Source: Muscardinus avellanarius (taxonomy: Eukaryota; Chordata; Mammalia; Rodentia; Gliridae). From it: a stretch of 64,000 nucleotides of DNA. Positions 1 to 10,175 of the stretch are shown here, piece by piece (position 1 is the first letter of the stretch; the number at the start of each line of letters is the position of its first letter). The DNA lies in contig OY726560.1 in the NCBI GenBank assembly GCA_963383645.1, positions 32,980,503 through 33,044,502 on the forward strand, in the 5' to 3' direction. The notes under the pieces were generated by a model, which worked only from the letters and a program-made list of their open reading frames with translations, did no database searches and was not told the DNA's origin. The position numbers and the translations under genes are program-made.

Positions 1-535
1 GTAAAATCAAGAAATTCCTAGAAACAAACAAAAATAGAGATACAATGTATCAAAACTTCTGGGACACTTTGAAGGCAGTATTAAGAGGAAAATTTATAGC
101 ACTGAGTGATCACATAAGAAAAACAGAAAATCATCAAATAAATATCCTAATGACACACCTCAAAACCCTTGAAAAACAGGAATAATATAACCCCAAAGCC
201 AGTAGAAGACAGGAAATTATTAAGCCGGGCATGGTGGCACATGCTTGTAATCCCAGCAAGTCAAAACTATAGTGAGATTCTACTTAACTTCAGTTAGAAT
301 AGCAATCATGAAGAATACAAACAGTAACAAAATTTTGGCAAGATTTGAGGAAAAATGATCTTTTATACACTGTTGGTAGAATTTTAAATTTAATACAACC
401 ATTATGGAAATCAGTTTGGAGGTTCTTCAAGAAACTAGGAATGGAATCACATATGACACAGCCATACTACTTCTCAGTATCTTTCCTAAAGTACTGAAGT
501 CTTTCATGACTTTAAAACACTGTGTGTGTATGTAT

Positions 536-580
<45 letters not shown>

Positions 581-900
581 AATACATGGAACTTCATGAT
601 GTATGCTATAAACTCATGATATATACTATAGTGATATCTGGGTACCTATGTTTATAGCAGCACAATTCATAATGGCCAAATCATGGAACCAACTCAGGTG
701 TCTGTCAACAAGAGAACACATAGGAAAAATGTGGTATATACTCAAAATGGATTTTTACTCAGCCATAAAGAAGAGGAAAAATAGAGAATATTATGCTAAA
801 TGAAGTTAGGCAGTCTCAGAAAGTCAAGGGTTATATATTTTCTGTCATTTGTGAAAGCTGGGGAGAAAAAAATGAGGAACTTTAAATAATGCAAAGGCAG
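1..900 (+). mobile_element. Old L1 fragments (ORF2 and 3' part), joined around a SINE stub
   Basis: The first ~220 bases encode degenerate L1 ORF2 (linker between endonuclease and reverse transcriptase, with peptide words such as [18 protein letters not shown] and an in-frame stop after KTLEKQE). Bases ~222-262 are only the head of a B1-dID SINE. From ~263 the sequence resumes as L1 ORF2 C-terminal coding (TLLVEF-type block, then a block reading MFIAAQFIMAKSWNQLRC-like after frame correction) and runs into 3' UTR-like DNA by ~850. A segment with a (TG)n tract at ~505-645 interrupts the L1 homology. Several kilobases of L1 are missing between the two pieces, so this is a deletion-scarred relic. 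Confidence 0.8.
524..578. repeat. (TG)n microsatellite
   Basis: An almost uninterrupted run of TG dinucleotides lies inside the old L1. The short ORFs here (runs of V and C) are translations of the repeat, not proteins. Confidence 0.97.
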
Positions 901-1224
901 GTCAGTAGAATAATTGAATAGAGACAGGGGTTAGATTCAGGGAGGGGCAAAGGAAGGACTGAGGATGGAAACAGTTCAAATAATACTACAGCAATATGTG
1001 AACATATTATTACCAACCTCACCAACTCCTGTGGTGGGGAAGAGTGGAGATCGTGGTAGTATGTGAAGGGAAATAAGAAAAAAGCTGTGTGTGTGTATTT
1101 TTAATACATAAAACCCCATGATGTATGACTGATGCATAATTTTAATGCTCTAATAAATTATATAAACAAAATAAAAAGAACCGATGAATCACTGAAAAAA
1201 ACTTAATCAGTATGTACTAGAGTC

Positions 1225-1400
1225 AGGCATTATGTTAAGGGTTCTACAGATAGCATGATATTTAGTGCCCACCACAGCCCTTTGGGGCAAGGGTTACTGT
1301 TATTTTCCTTTTGTAGATGAGGCAGTGGAAGTAAAAACTTAGATTTAAACTACTGTGATTTAAAAACTATGTAACCACCTCAGTGGCTCCTTCTACCTCT
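1225..1400 (-). repeat. MIR-like ancient SINE remnant
   Basis: The words TTTTGTAGATGAGGCAGTGG and flanking text resemble the reverse complement of the MIR core (consensus contains TTTTACAGATGAGGAAACTG). Strongly diverged, so the ends are approximate. Confidence 0.45.
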
Positions 1401-1553
1401 ACTGGGTTTGGGCTCAGCCATTTGATGGCACTGCAGCTATCACATCACAGTGGGGCTTTGGTTTCGATCACCACCAATTTTACTCTTCAAAGAAAACCCT
1501 TTTAAAAATCCATAAAATAGAAGAGTGTATTTTTCATAAGTAAGGTCATGACT

Positions 1554-1554
<1 letters not shown>

Positions 1555-1591
<37 letters not shown>

Positions 1592-1645
1592 ACATACACC
1601 TACATGCTACAAACATACACACACATACATATATATATATATATT
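1555..1645. repeat. (AC)n then (AT)n microsatellite
   Basis: An AC run at about 1556-1586 continues as interrupted ACACAT units and ends in ATATATAT near 1630-1643. Confidence 0.95.
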
Positions 1646-1759
1646 CAGATTTTGTAATAAAAGTATTTAAAATGTGACTTCATATATTGTGTGAAGGCCT
1701 TCTGTTTTAGAAGTTTGCATATTTAATGTGTATATGAGGCACGTTCCAAAATTGGAACT

Positions 1760-2760
1760 TCTGAAAAGAACTGTCACATGTGATCCCTATATCCTCTTAT
1801 CTCCAGAGTTTTCTTCCATCTCAACCTGCTAAATGAGGAATGGGAGATGACTTAATAGAGTGAAAAATAATTGCAAAAACTTATTAATCTGTGCAATTGT
1901 GTGTAGTTCTTTGGGGACTTTGGGACATGCAAGAACAAATCAAGGTTATGTGTTAAAAAGGAAAGGCAAAACACAGAGGGAAAAGCCTCAGAGTGGCAAT
2001 ATTAATCTGTTGAGTCTGATGTTGCCAGGAGTTAACCCTTAGTTTATAGCAGTTCTTAGACTATGGCGAGCTTAGATTTTTTTTCATATCATTTCAAAAC
2101 TATTTTCTTTTACTCTTTCAATTATATATTTGAAAGTATAAAATCAATTTGAGCATTTGGGTGCACACAGCAAGTTAAAGCCTGAATCTTTTCATAGTTT
2201 TATGGAAATAATTCAAAATAGTAATACCCAAACATAGGCTACATAGTTGGGAAAATCTGGGTACTGGTGAAATCCAAGGACCCAGAGAAGCAGTTCCACA
2301 ATTAGCATGAAGGACCTTCTAAAATGCACTTCTTCATAAGATCAAGGAGAACACTGCCCCAAAATTGTCAAACTCAAATTTTAAAGAGCTCTAGAAGTGA
2401 ATCCGGAGTTTACAGAAACCTGGGGAATGTTCGTGCAGACCAGTGGCTGAGTCTCAGGAAGACAAGTGTGTTTTCTTGGCATGTTAGCTTTTCCTCTTCC
2501 TGTCCTATGTTCACAGTAGGTTTACAAACCAGAGCCTGGGGCCCCAAGAGCCTTGCAGACACTGAAGGGGGACAGAACATGTGATCCCAGCATCCTCTTA
2601 TCTCCAGAGTGTTCCTTCATTCCAATCTGGAGCTCCCACAACTCCATCTGCAGAGAATTGCCATGACTTGATCCTGGTAGCCTGAGCCACTGAGACTGTC
2701 TTTATTTGATTTAAAGTTTCCTGAATAAAGAAAGTGCTATCTCCAGGGAAGTTTGTCAAA
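1760..2760 (+). repeat. Possible LTR-like old repeat with internal direct repeat
   Basis: Two stretches sharing ACATGTGATCCC and CCTCTTATCTCCAGAGT lie at ~1775-1825 and ~2576-2626. Downstream, a candidate polyadenylation signal (AATAAAG) sits near 2724. The pattern would fit a decayed LTR element, but I recognise no family and see no coding capacity. Tentative. Confidence 0.25.
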
Positions 2761-2844
2761 AATAATCAGGACTAACTGGTTAACATGGGGGCTGCTTGAG
2801 GCATTGTTATGAGCCAGAAACTTTAAAAAAGAAATATGAAGAAG

Positions 2845-3030
2845 TCTGGAGTGGTAGCCCATATTGGGAGTCCCAGCACTTGGAAGGCTGCAACAGAAGA
2901 ATCACAGGGTATAGGCCAGAAGTCCTGAGTAATTTAGGGAGATCTTGTTTTTAAATAAGTCTGAGCATGTAGGTCAGAGGTAGAAAGTCCCTGGGTTCAA
3001 TCTGCAGTACCACAAAACAAAGACAAAAAC
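2845..3030 (+). mobile_element. B1-dID SINE (diverged)
   Basis: Left half: GGGAGTCCCAGCACTTGG, a 7SL-type block. Right half: ID-like GTAGGTCAGAGGTAGA and GGGTTCAATCTGCAGTACC, ending in an A-rich tail. Many substitutions, so an old copy. Confidence 0.8.
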
Positions 3031-3239
3031 CCACTAAGCAATGTGATTTCCACAGGGGGGCTTTAAAATACTCCAACAGTGTATTAAATATTCATTCTGC
3101 AGTAGGCATACCCAGAAATACCCAAGGATGTCCTAACAGGTAATGGATGGGTCATGATAAAATATATTAATAAGTTGGTTTAAATTTTTTCCCTTTTCCA
3201 GAATAGAAAACCAAAAAAGATAAAAAGGAAATACAAAAA

Positions 3240-3312
3240 TAGAAAGAAAAAAAGCAAGTAGTAGAAAGAAGGAAAAGAAAGAGAAAGAGAAAGAGAAAGA
3301 GAGAGAGAGAGA
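3240..3312. repeat. Purine-rich (GAAA)n/(GA)n tract
   Basis: Degenerate GAAA and GA units on the plus strand. Opposite-strand ORFs of F, S and L here are repeat artefacts. Confidence 0.85.
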
Positions 3313-3393
3313 ATGAATAGCAGATTGAGATCTTTAGATCTTTCACCAGTAAAAAAAAACAATGTGCAAAATGGCTTAAAAACTGATGATGAG

Positions 3394-3583
3394 AGCTTGA
3401 CACGGCAGCACACGCCTGTAACTAGTCCATGGGAGGCTGGCAGAAGGGTTGAGGAGTCGAGTATAGCCTCAGTAATCTAGAAAGACCGTTTCAAAACAAA
3501 ACAAAACAAAAAATAGAAAGGAACTGAGGGTGTCGCTTGGAGGTAGAATGCCCCTAGTTTCAATCCCCAGTATAACACACACA

Positions 3584-3631
<48 letters not shown>

Positions 3632-3636
3632 ACACG
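3394..3636 (+). mobile_element. B1-dID SINE ending in an (AC)n microsatellite
   Basis: The left half is diverged (CACACGCCTGTAACTAG), with a middle AAAACAAAACAAAAC linker. The right half, GTCGCTTGGAGGTAGAATGC then CAATCCCCAGTA, passes directly into about 28 AC units at 3576-3632, so the SINE tail has become a microsatellite. Confidence 0.85.
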
Positions 3637-4690
3637 AAGAAAATGCTTTTGTGAAACATAAGCAGTAGGCAGAAATGCCAGAGCTCCAGAAGGAGATGGT
3701 GAGACAACAGAAAGTGATAAAATGTGAGCTGGTAAAGCTCAGGAATTCTAAGAAAAAACAAGTAAAAATATCAGAGGAATGTAAGTGATAATAGAAAAAA
3801 ATAAAGGTAGTGACTATATACAGTAAAGTATAAACAATGAGATGATGATAAAGACAAAGCAGAGTCAGAGGGCAGAGCATAGATACAGAGGACAGAGAGG
3901 GCACTGCATTCCCTAGAGCAGAAAACAGAAGCAATGCCTCAAAACAAATAATCAGTTCTCTGGAAAATAAAAGAACTTTGATTCTGCATAGGGACACATC
4001 ATGTTTCAGGGAAACTGGACCATGAAAGGCAGTGTTCGGTTATAACCAAGTGACCACACTGAACTTCAAATATAAAGACAAAACCTTGGAGGTGTTCAAC
4101 AAAATTAGCACCTTCCAGAAAGGAAAATGTCAGGTAGTTTTCCAGCTTCTCATTAAAGTCAGTGCTAAAAGGAAATAAAGCTGCCTTTACCAAAAGAAAA
4201 AAAAAGGTGAAAGAAAGGAAGCATAACAGGATTTTATACCTGCCCAAACTGATGTTCAAAAATAATGGCAGAGTGACCATCTGACACTGTGAAAATCTGA
4301 TTTGCAGAGAAGTTTGTGTCCTTGAGACCTGCTTGAGAATTTTCATTAAGAAAGAACTTTAACCAGTCAAGTGAAAAAAGGAAAATGAGCACACAGTGCT
4401 ACTGATTAGCTCAGAGTCCTTACCTGCAGAGGTATCTAAAACATTAAAGGTGAGTGGGGATGGGGATGACAGAACAGAGTACTAAATACCCTGACAGTAT
4501 GGCAAAAGTTACAACAACAAAATTTGAGAGTTGAAGGAGAAAAGACATTTAAGTGAATTATTTTTCCTTATTTCAAATAATTGAGGTGGGGTTGTTAAGC
4601 TGTCAATTCAATAAAGGATCAAATATATTTAAAGCCACAAATTTAAGTACTAAGAAGAATAATATCACTGATTAAAATTAGATATTTGAA

Positions 4691-4897
4691 GCCAGGCGTG
4701 GTGATGCACACTTGCAATCCCAGCATTCAGAGGGAAAATCCGGTTCATGGACAGCCTCAGCTAGTTAGTGAGGGCCTTTGCAACTCAGTGTGACTCTGTT
4801 TCAAGATAAAGAATAAAAAATAAGGCTAGGGGTGTAGTTCACAAGTAGAATGTCCCTGGGTTCAATCCCCAATACTGCAAATAAATGAATGAACAAA

Positions 4898-4928
<31 letters not shown>

Positions 4929-4930
4929 AT
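4691..4930 (+). mobile_element. B1-dID SINE with (AAAT)n tail
   Basis: Starts GCCAGGCGTGGTGATGCACA and ends GGGTTCAATCCCCAATACTG followed by about 11 AAAT/AAAC-type units. Confidence 0.93.
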
Positions 4931-5080
4931 AGTTGCTAAGACAGAAAAGAAGAAAGAGAATTACATACAGCAAGGAATTAGTAGATATTAAATAAATAAA
5001 TGAATCCCTAATGACCAGCTGTAACTAAGTACAGTGTTCTATCAGATGAGGGCTAAATTCACTTACTAAAAGAAAAGGAG

Positions 5081-5247
5081 GTTTCAGGGTGAAGCTCAGT
5101 GGTACAGAGTACGCTTAGTTAGCATGCCCAAGCCTCAGTACCAAGTACATGAAAGGAAGAATGAGAAAGGAAGAAAGACAAAGGAAGAAAGAAGGAAGAA
5201 AGGAAAGAAGGAAGGAAGGGAGGGAGGGAGGAAGGAAGGAAAGAAAA
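5081..5247 (+). mobile_element. ID-like SINE monomer with (GGAA)n tail
   Basis: Only the tRNA-like half is visible (GGTGAAGCTCAGTGGTACAG ... CCTCAGTACCAAGTA). It is followed by a long GGAA/GGGA purine tract (5155-5245). Either a free ID-type copy or a 5'-truncated B1-dID. Confidence 0.7.
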
Positions 5248-5776
5248 TAACATTTTCAGATCAGATCACATTAAAACTCAATTTTATATTATATACAATT
5301 GTCATACCTAAAACAAATGAGTCATAAAGAATAGAAATAAAAGACCTGATAAACTTATATTGTGCCAGTGGAAACAAAAGAAAATAGATGTTGTGAACTT
5401 ACCATTTGACAAATTGAGCTTAAAAACATTAAATGAATAAGGGAATATTTAATGTTAAAATGTACAATTCACAGTATCTATAACATGTAGGCATCACGTA
5501 ACATAGCATCAATATTCACAGAGTAAAGAAGATAGCATAGAATCAAAGTTAAATTATTTTCTTATATTCTAAAATATAAGAGTAGTGGAAGAGGTTTGTA
5601 GTGAAAGATTTTCATCAATATTTCATAATTGAGGACAAATGATTAGAAGTAAAAAAAAAGAGTGGTTTTGAACACCTAAGTACCACGTACTCAAGCCCAT
5701 TACACATCCAGACACACACAATGACCAAAAGAATATTTTTTTTCAAGTGGCTCTGAAATAGTAAAATAAAGAATCA

Positions 5777-5980
5777 GCCAGGCTTGGTGGCGCATGCTTG
5801 TAATCCCCGCTCTTGGTAGGCGAAGAAAGGAGGATCACGCAGGTTCGAAACCAGCCACGCTGGCTTAAGACACCCTGTTTCCAAATAAAAAGTATAAAAT
5901 AGGTCTGGGAGTATATCCCAGAGGTAGAAGCGTTTCCAGTAACCCCAGTACCACAAAAAAAAGAAAAGAAAAGAAAAAAA
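5777..5980 (+). mobile_element. B1-dID SINE, 'GCTGGCTTAAGA' subfamily
   Basis: Carries the second-type diagnostic blocks: CACGCTGGCTTAAGAC in the middle, ATAGGTCTGGGAGTATA at the start of the ID half, and TTCCAGTAACCCCAGTACC at its end. The insertion is flanked by a near-perfect duplication, AAAGAATCAGCC on the left and AAAGAATTAGCC after the A-tail. Confidence 0.93.
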
Positions 5981-6357
5981 GAATTAGCCATACACCAAAC
6001 CACAGGGAAAGCTTAAATAAATTCTAAAACGTGTAAATAGTACATACAATGTTCTGTGACCTCAATGCAATAAAACTAAAAGCCACAATAAATGAAGGAA
6101 AACTAGAAAAAGGAATAGAAAAATGCAACTAAGAAAGAAAAAAATAAAACTTTATCTTAACTCTTACATCAAGAGAATATCTCAACAGAAATTATAGAAC
6201 AACTAGAAAAGAATAGTATTGAAAATACACCTTAGACCCATTGAATACAATTAAGTATCATGCCTTATGAGTTTAGGCTCTGGTGAAATTCATGGATTTA
6301 AATACAATGCAAAAAGCAAAGAAGAAAATAAATTCAATAAGCATCCAACTCAAAACA

Positions 6358-6410
6358 ACATCATCATCATTATCATCATCATCATCATCATAATCATCAT
6401 CATCATCATA
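6358..6410. repeat. (TCA)n trinucleotide microsatellite
   Basis: Sixteen or so TCA/ATC units with two interruptions. The isoleucine-run ORF across it is an artefact. Confidence 0.95.
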
Positions 6411-6431
6411 GTAAATATATATTCAAGAAAA

Positions 6432-6574
6432 TCAGTGAGATCCTATTTCAAAATAAATAATAAAAAATCAGATTGAGGGTGTAGCTTGGAGGTAGAATGT
6501 CCCTGGGTTCACTGGGAGCCACCTGTCTCAGACTTCCATGTACTTGGATTACAGACATGTACCACCATGCCTGG
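6432..6574. mobile_element. Two half SINEs meeting head to head
   Basis: 6432-6511 is the ID half of a B1-dID in plus orientation (GGTGTAGCTTGGAGGTAGAA, CCCTGGGTTC). It then switches abruptly at ~6512-6520 to the left half of a B1-dID in minus orientation (GATTACAGACATGTACCACC ATGCCTGGC). A deletion between two opposed SINEs would produce this. Confidence 0.75.
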
Positions 6575-6579
6575 CAGTG

Positions 6580-7066
6580 TAAAGTTTTATTAGTTCTCTA
6601 TCAGAAGAGTGACTAGAAGATATTTTCTCCTATTCTATAGGCTTTTTCCTTTCAGACTTTATTTATTTATGTATTTTGGGACTGGAGGTTGAGCCTAGAT
6701 GTATTCTACCTACAAACTATAACCACCGTCCTTTTTGTCCTTTTTATTTTGGAACAGGGTCCTGTTAAGTTGTAGAGGCAGGCAATAAACCTGCAATACT
6801 CTTGTCACAGACTGGGATTACAGGTGTGTACAAACACACCCAACCTCTCTTCAGACTCCTGATGGTTTCCTTTTCTGTGCAAAGATTTTTAATTTGATAC
6901 AATCCCATTTATTGATTCTAGTTTTATTTCCTGAGCTTTGAGGGTCTTAGTTAGGAACTCTTGCCAGTGTGTTTATGTTGGAGTGTTGCTTCGATGTCCT
7001 CTTTTAGTAATTGCAAAGTTTCTGGCCGAATTTGTAGGCCTTTAATCCATCTTGAGCTGATTTGTT
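6580..7066 (-). mobile_element. Old L1 ORF2 fragment, antisense, split by a SINE
   Basis: Minus-strand L1 ORF2 C-terminal region: TATTTTCTCCTATTCTATAG before and CCTTTAATCCATCTTGAGCT after the SINE at 6658-6849 are standard antisense L1 words. No usable reading frame remains. Confidence 0.8.
6658..6849 (-). mobile_element. B1-dID SINE inserted in the old L1
   Basis: Minus orientation: (TTTA)n tail, GGGACTGGAGGTTGAGCCTA (antisense ID), GGGATTACAGGTGTGTAC (antisense 7SL part). TTCAGAC flanks both sides (6651-6657 and 6850-6856) as the target-site duplication and rejoins the L1 sequence. Confidence 0.88.
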
Positions 7067-7280
7067 TCAGTAATGGGGATTGAACCCAGGGGAAATTCTA
7101 CTTCTTTTTCATTTTTTTATTTTATTGGTGCCCTGTTGGCATACATTTTAATGGGGTACAAGATAGTAGAGCTAGTTTTTATCAAGTGGAATTTCAAATT
7201 ATACTACAGAGGTATAGTAATAAAAACAGCATGACATTGGCACAAAATAGAGACATAGATCGATGGACTATAATAGTAAT
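7067..7280. mobile_element. Mosaic of ID stub, L1 3' end (minus) and L1 ORF2 scrap (plus)
   Basis: ~7067-7104 is an antisense ID fragment (TGGGGATTGAACCCAGGG). ~7105-7190 is the antisense L1 3' terminus (TTTTATTGGTGCCCTG, then ATGGGGTACAAGATAGTAGA). ~7195-7280 resembles plus-strand L1 ORF2 (AAAAACAGCATGACATTGGC). All are small relics. Confidence 0.6.
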
Positions 7281-7750
7281 TAATATTTTTTGACCACTTG
7301 TTGCAAGTAAGGTAAATTATAAAATTTACTGTAATATATTCCTTCTAATGGTGCTAATTGGTGATAAATCTTCCAGTAATAAAGGGCTGTCTTTCTTCTA
7401 TGTAGAGTTGAGTATTTTCAGAGTCAGCTTCTCAAACCCCAAGGATAAGGATCATAGTTCCTCTTGACATGCTTGTCCTGATACCATTTCTGCCCTTTTC
7501 CACTACTTCAATAGTGCTGAAAGCTTTTGTTCTTACTATTTGAAATATATTTCTTTTTCATTCATTTTTCCTTACACATGGTCTTAATGCTATTCTTTCT
7601 GCATCTGTAGAGGATATAATTGTATAATTGAAACCAGGATAAAGAAGAGAAAAGTTTACTACTAAGGAAAAGAAGCACTAATGGGTACCACATTGCTCCA
7701 GCTCTGAAACAAAACCAACTTGCTGTTCTCCTTAAGGTCGTAATGTATAG

Positions 7751-7802
7751 TTTATAATCATTGTTTAACTGATAGTGGTTTATAATCATTGTTTAACTGA
7801 TA
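7751..7802. repeat. Short tandem duplication
   Basis: TTTATAATCATTGTTTAACT plus GATA occurs twice, 4 bases apart. Confidence 0.95.
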
Positions 7803-7944
7803 TCTATGAATATGATTCTATTGAATAATTTTTCTCTTAATTATAAATTAAATTTTCTGCTTTCCCATAGTTCCCACTTTTCTTTCTCTTTCCTTTCTAT
7901 AAAATGAGTATGAAGCAAGAGTGCAGAGGAAAATAAAATCTTAA

Positions 7945-8008
7945 AATAAAAAAGTGCCCCTGAGTTCAATTCCCAGTGCCACACAAAAAAGAAAAAAGAA
8001 AAAAGAAA
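7945..8008 (+). mobile_element. ID-half SINE fragment
   Basis: Contains GTGCCCCTGAGTTCAATTCC CAGTGCC followed by an A-rich tail (CAAAAAAGAAAAAAG). The upstream half is absent. Confidence 0.6.
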
Positions 8009-8226
8009 ATCAGAAAGAAATTTTAGGGAAATATATGAATTACTTTGAAAGAAAAATGAAATAATATAAATAAAAAAATTTGTTTTTAAAATGTCAAAAG
8101 ATGTAAAGTACTATATAAGAATGATAAAGGAAAATTAGAGGAAATAAAGATTATGAAAAAGATAAAATCTATACAAGTAACTTTGAAACATTTTTCTAAA
8201 TAAATATAATTAATTAAACTCACTTT

Positions 8227-8227
<1 letters not shown>

Positions 8228-8267
<40 letters not shown>

Positions 8268-8461
8268 TACTGGGATTAGGGGCATTCTATCTCTGAGGCA
8301 CACACCTCCACCCATATATTATTTTTTAATTTTTAAACAAAATATCACTAAATTGTGAAGGGCCTCCACTAAGTTGCTGAGGTTGGCTGTGAACCTATAA
8401 TCTTCCCATCTCAGACTCCCAGGTACCAGAATTAAAAGCAGGTACCACCACTGCTGGCTTT
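8228..8461 (-). mobile_element. B1-dID SINE (minus) with (GT)n tail
   Basis: The (GT)n run at 8228-8266 replaces the A-tail. It is followed by antisense ID (ACTGGGATTAGGGGCATTCT) and antisense B1-like text ending ACCACCACTGCTGGC. Confidence 0.88.
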
Positions 8462-8910
8462 AAGCTCACTTTATAAGACAGAATAATCTATAAAATATTC
8501 TATTACCATACATTAAACATATCAAACTTTCAAACAATAAAACACTAGGTCTAGATATTTCATAGGGAAACTGACCTAACCTTCAATGAGTAGATAATCT
8601 GGTGCTATTTCCAAAGCTCTGGAGCATACCAAATGAAAGAAAGCTTCCAAACCCTTTTATTTAGGCATCTCATTAATGTAATACTTGAAATAGTACAATT
8701 TATATTATGAATAGCAGTACAAAATATCAACAATACTACAATATATTAATATATACACAAATCTCTAAAAGGGTGTATTTTCTGTGGGGAAGAAAACTGG
8801 GTGGCTAGGGAACAGTGACATATCATATTATACTTTGTAAACTCTGAATTAAGTGAGTGAATGGGTTACGTATTCAACAATAATTTTAAAAATTAAAAAT
8901 TATCTTTCTG

Positions 8911-9168
8911 GCCGGGCATGGTGGCAGACACTTGTAATCTCAGTACCTGGGAGGCTGAGACAGGAGGAGAGCAGGCTCAAAGCCACAAAGCCAGCTAGCG
9001 TTGGTCATGGAGTAAGGCCCTCAGAAACCTAGTGAGACCCTGCTTCCAAATAAAGAAGTAAAATTGGGCTGGGGGCATAGCTTGGAGGTAAAATGTCTCT
9101 AGGTTCAATCCCCAGTATCAAAAATAAGTAAGTAAGTAAGTAAATAAATAAATAAATAAATAAACAAA
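8911..9168 (+). mobile_element. B1-dID SINE with (AAGT)n(AAAT)n tail
   Basis: Starts GCCGGGCATGGTGGCAGACA, has the ID-half box B GGTTCAATCCCCAG, then AAGT and AAAT tetranucleotide arrays. Confidence 0.93.
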
Positions 9169-9690
9169 GGTTCTCTATCTCAAAAGAGGGGATTAGAATC
9201 AAACTCGAATTTTTTTTTAGAAGAAAACTATGTTTATACACTTAGCTTAGAATTCTTTCCATTAATATTTTGACTGATTGAAATTAATGAAGTATGATCC
9301 CTGTATTTGTGCAGACACTGATTGGTTGAGTTTGTTCTAAATAGATTTTATTCTAGATCCTGAATCATTGCCCTGAATTTGCAGATGAGGAAATGCACTG
9401 CAGAGAATGGAGAGTTGAGAGCTGAGCATAAACATTTTCCTATGGTCTCTCTGTCACCATTTTAACTGTTATTAAATGCATGAAACCTTTGCTTTCTCCT
9501 TAAAAAAACTGCTATCTCTATTGCTTTATCTGAAACAAGATAATGAAATAATTCTTCTAAAAACTTAAAATGATGCAATTAGGTGAACACTCTAAAATGG
9601 TCACAGTATACATTTAATAAAGAGCAGATTTTATCTGCTTATGCAGATAAGAAAGGGTCAGCTTTTGTACTGAGACATCAGGTTCATTAT

Positions 9691-9746
9691 TAGACACTAG
9701 GTGTCTATTAATTAGACACTGAGTGTCATTCATTAGACACCTACTC
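9691..9746. repeat. Triplicated short motif with two adjacent hairpins
   Basis: TAGACAC occurs three times at ~26-28 base spacing. AGACAC-TAG-GTGTCT and GACACT-G-AGTGTC are near-perfect inverted repeats. The following 40 bases resemble an L2 3' end. Confidence 0.6.
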
Positions 9747-9845
9747 TGTAGTAGGTACTATCCTAGTCCCAGAGAATACAAATATAATAAAACAGATAAA
9801 ATGCCTATGGAATGTCATTCCCTGATGTAAGGGACATGACTCAAG

Positions 9846-9913
9846 ATGATGATGATGATGATGAAGAAGAAGAAGAAGAAGAAGAAGAAGAAGAAGAAGA
9901 AGAAGAAGAAGAA

Positions 9914-9945
<32 letters not shown>

Positions 9946-10175
9946 AGGAGAAGAAGAAGAAGAAGAAGATGATGATTTTGGTACTGGAGGTTGAACCCAG
10001 GGACATTCTACCTTCCAGCTCCACCTTCAGCCCTGTTTTCTTTTTTATTTTGAAATAAGGTCTTTCTGTTGCTGAGGGACCTCAGTAAATTGCTGAGACT
10101 GGACTGGAACCTGCAATTCTCCTGTCTCAGCCAAGTACTGTGATCACAGGTATGTGCCACCGTGCCCAGATGGCT
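9846..10175 (-). mobile_element. B1-dID SINE (minus) with a (GAT)(GAA)(GAT) tail
   Basis: The SINE body runs from TTTTGGTACTGGAGGTTGAA (~9976) to GTGCCACCGTGCCCAG (~10170). On its tail side lies a 120-base trinucleotide array at ~9846-9975: GAT units, then dozens of GAA units with a few GAG/GGA variants, then GAT units again. The poly-E, poly-K and poly-F ORFs across it are translations of the array. Confidence 0.92.

Noticed and set aside
404..3761. ORFs with alternating C and V
   Set aside because: Translations of GT/AC microsatellites.
3560..4346. Two minus-strand ORFs of 145 and 115 codons
   Set aside because: The first runs through an AC microsatellite and SINE; the second is F/L-rich from AT-rich DNA. 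No family resemblance.
9812..10058. ORFs with long E, K or F runs
   Set aside because: Translations of the GAA/GAT trinucleotide array at a SINE tail; no protein signal outside the repeat.
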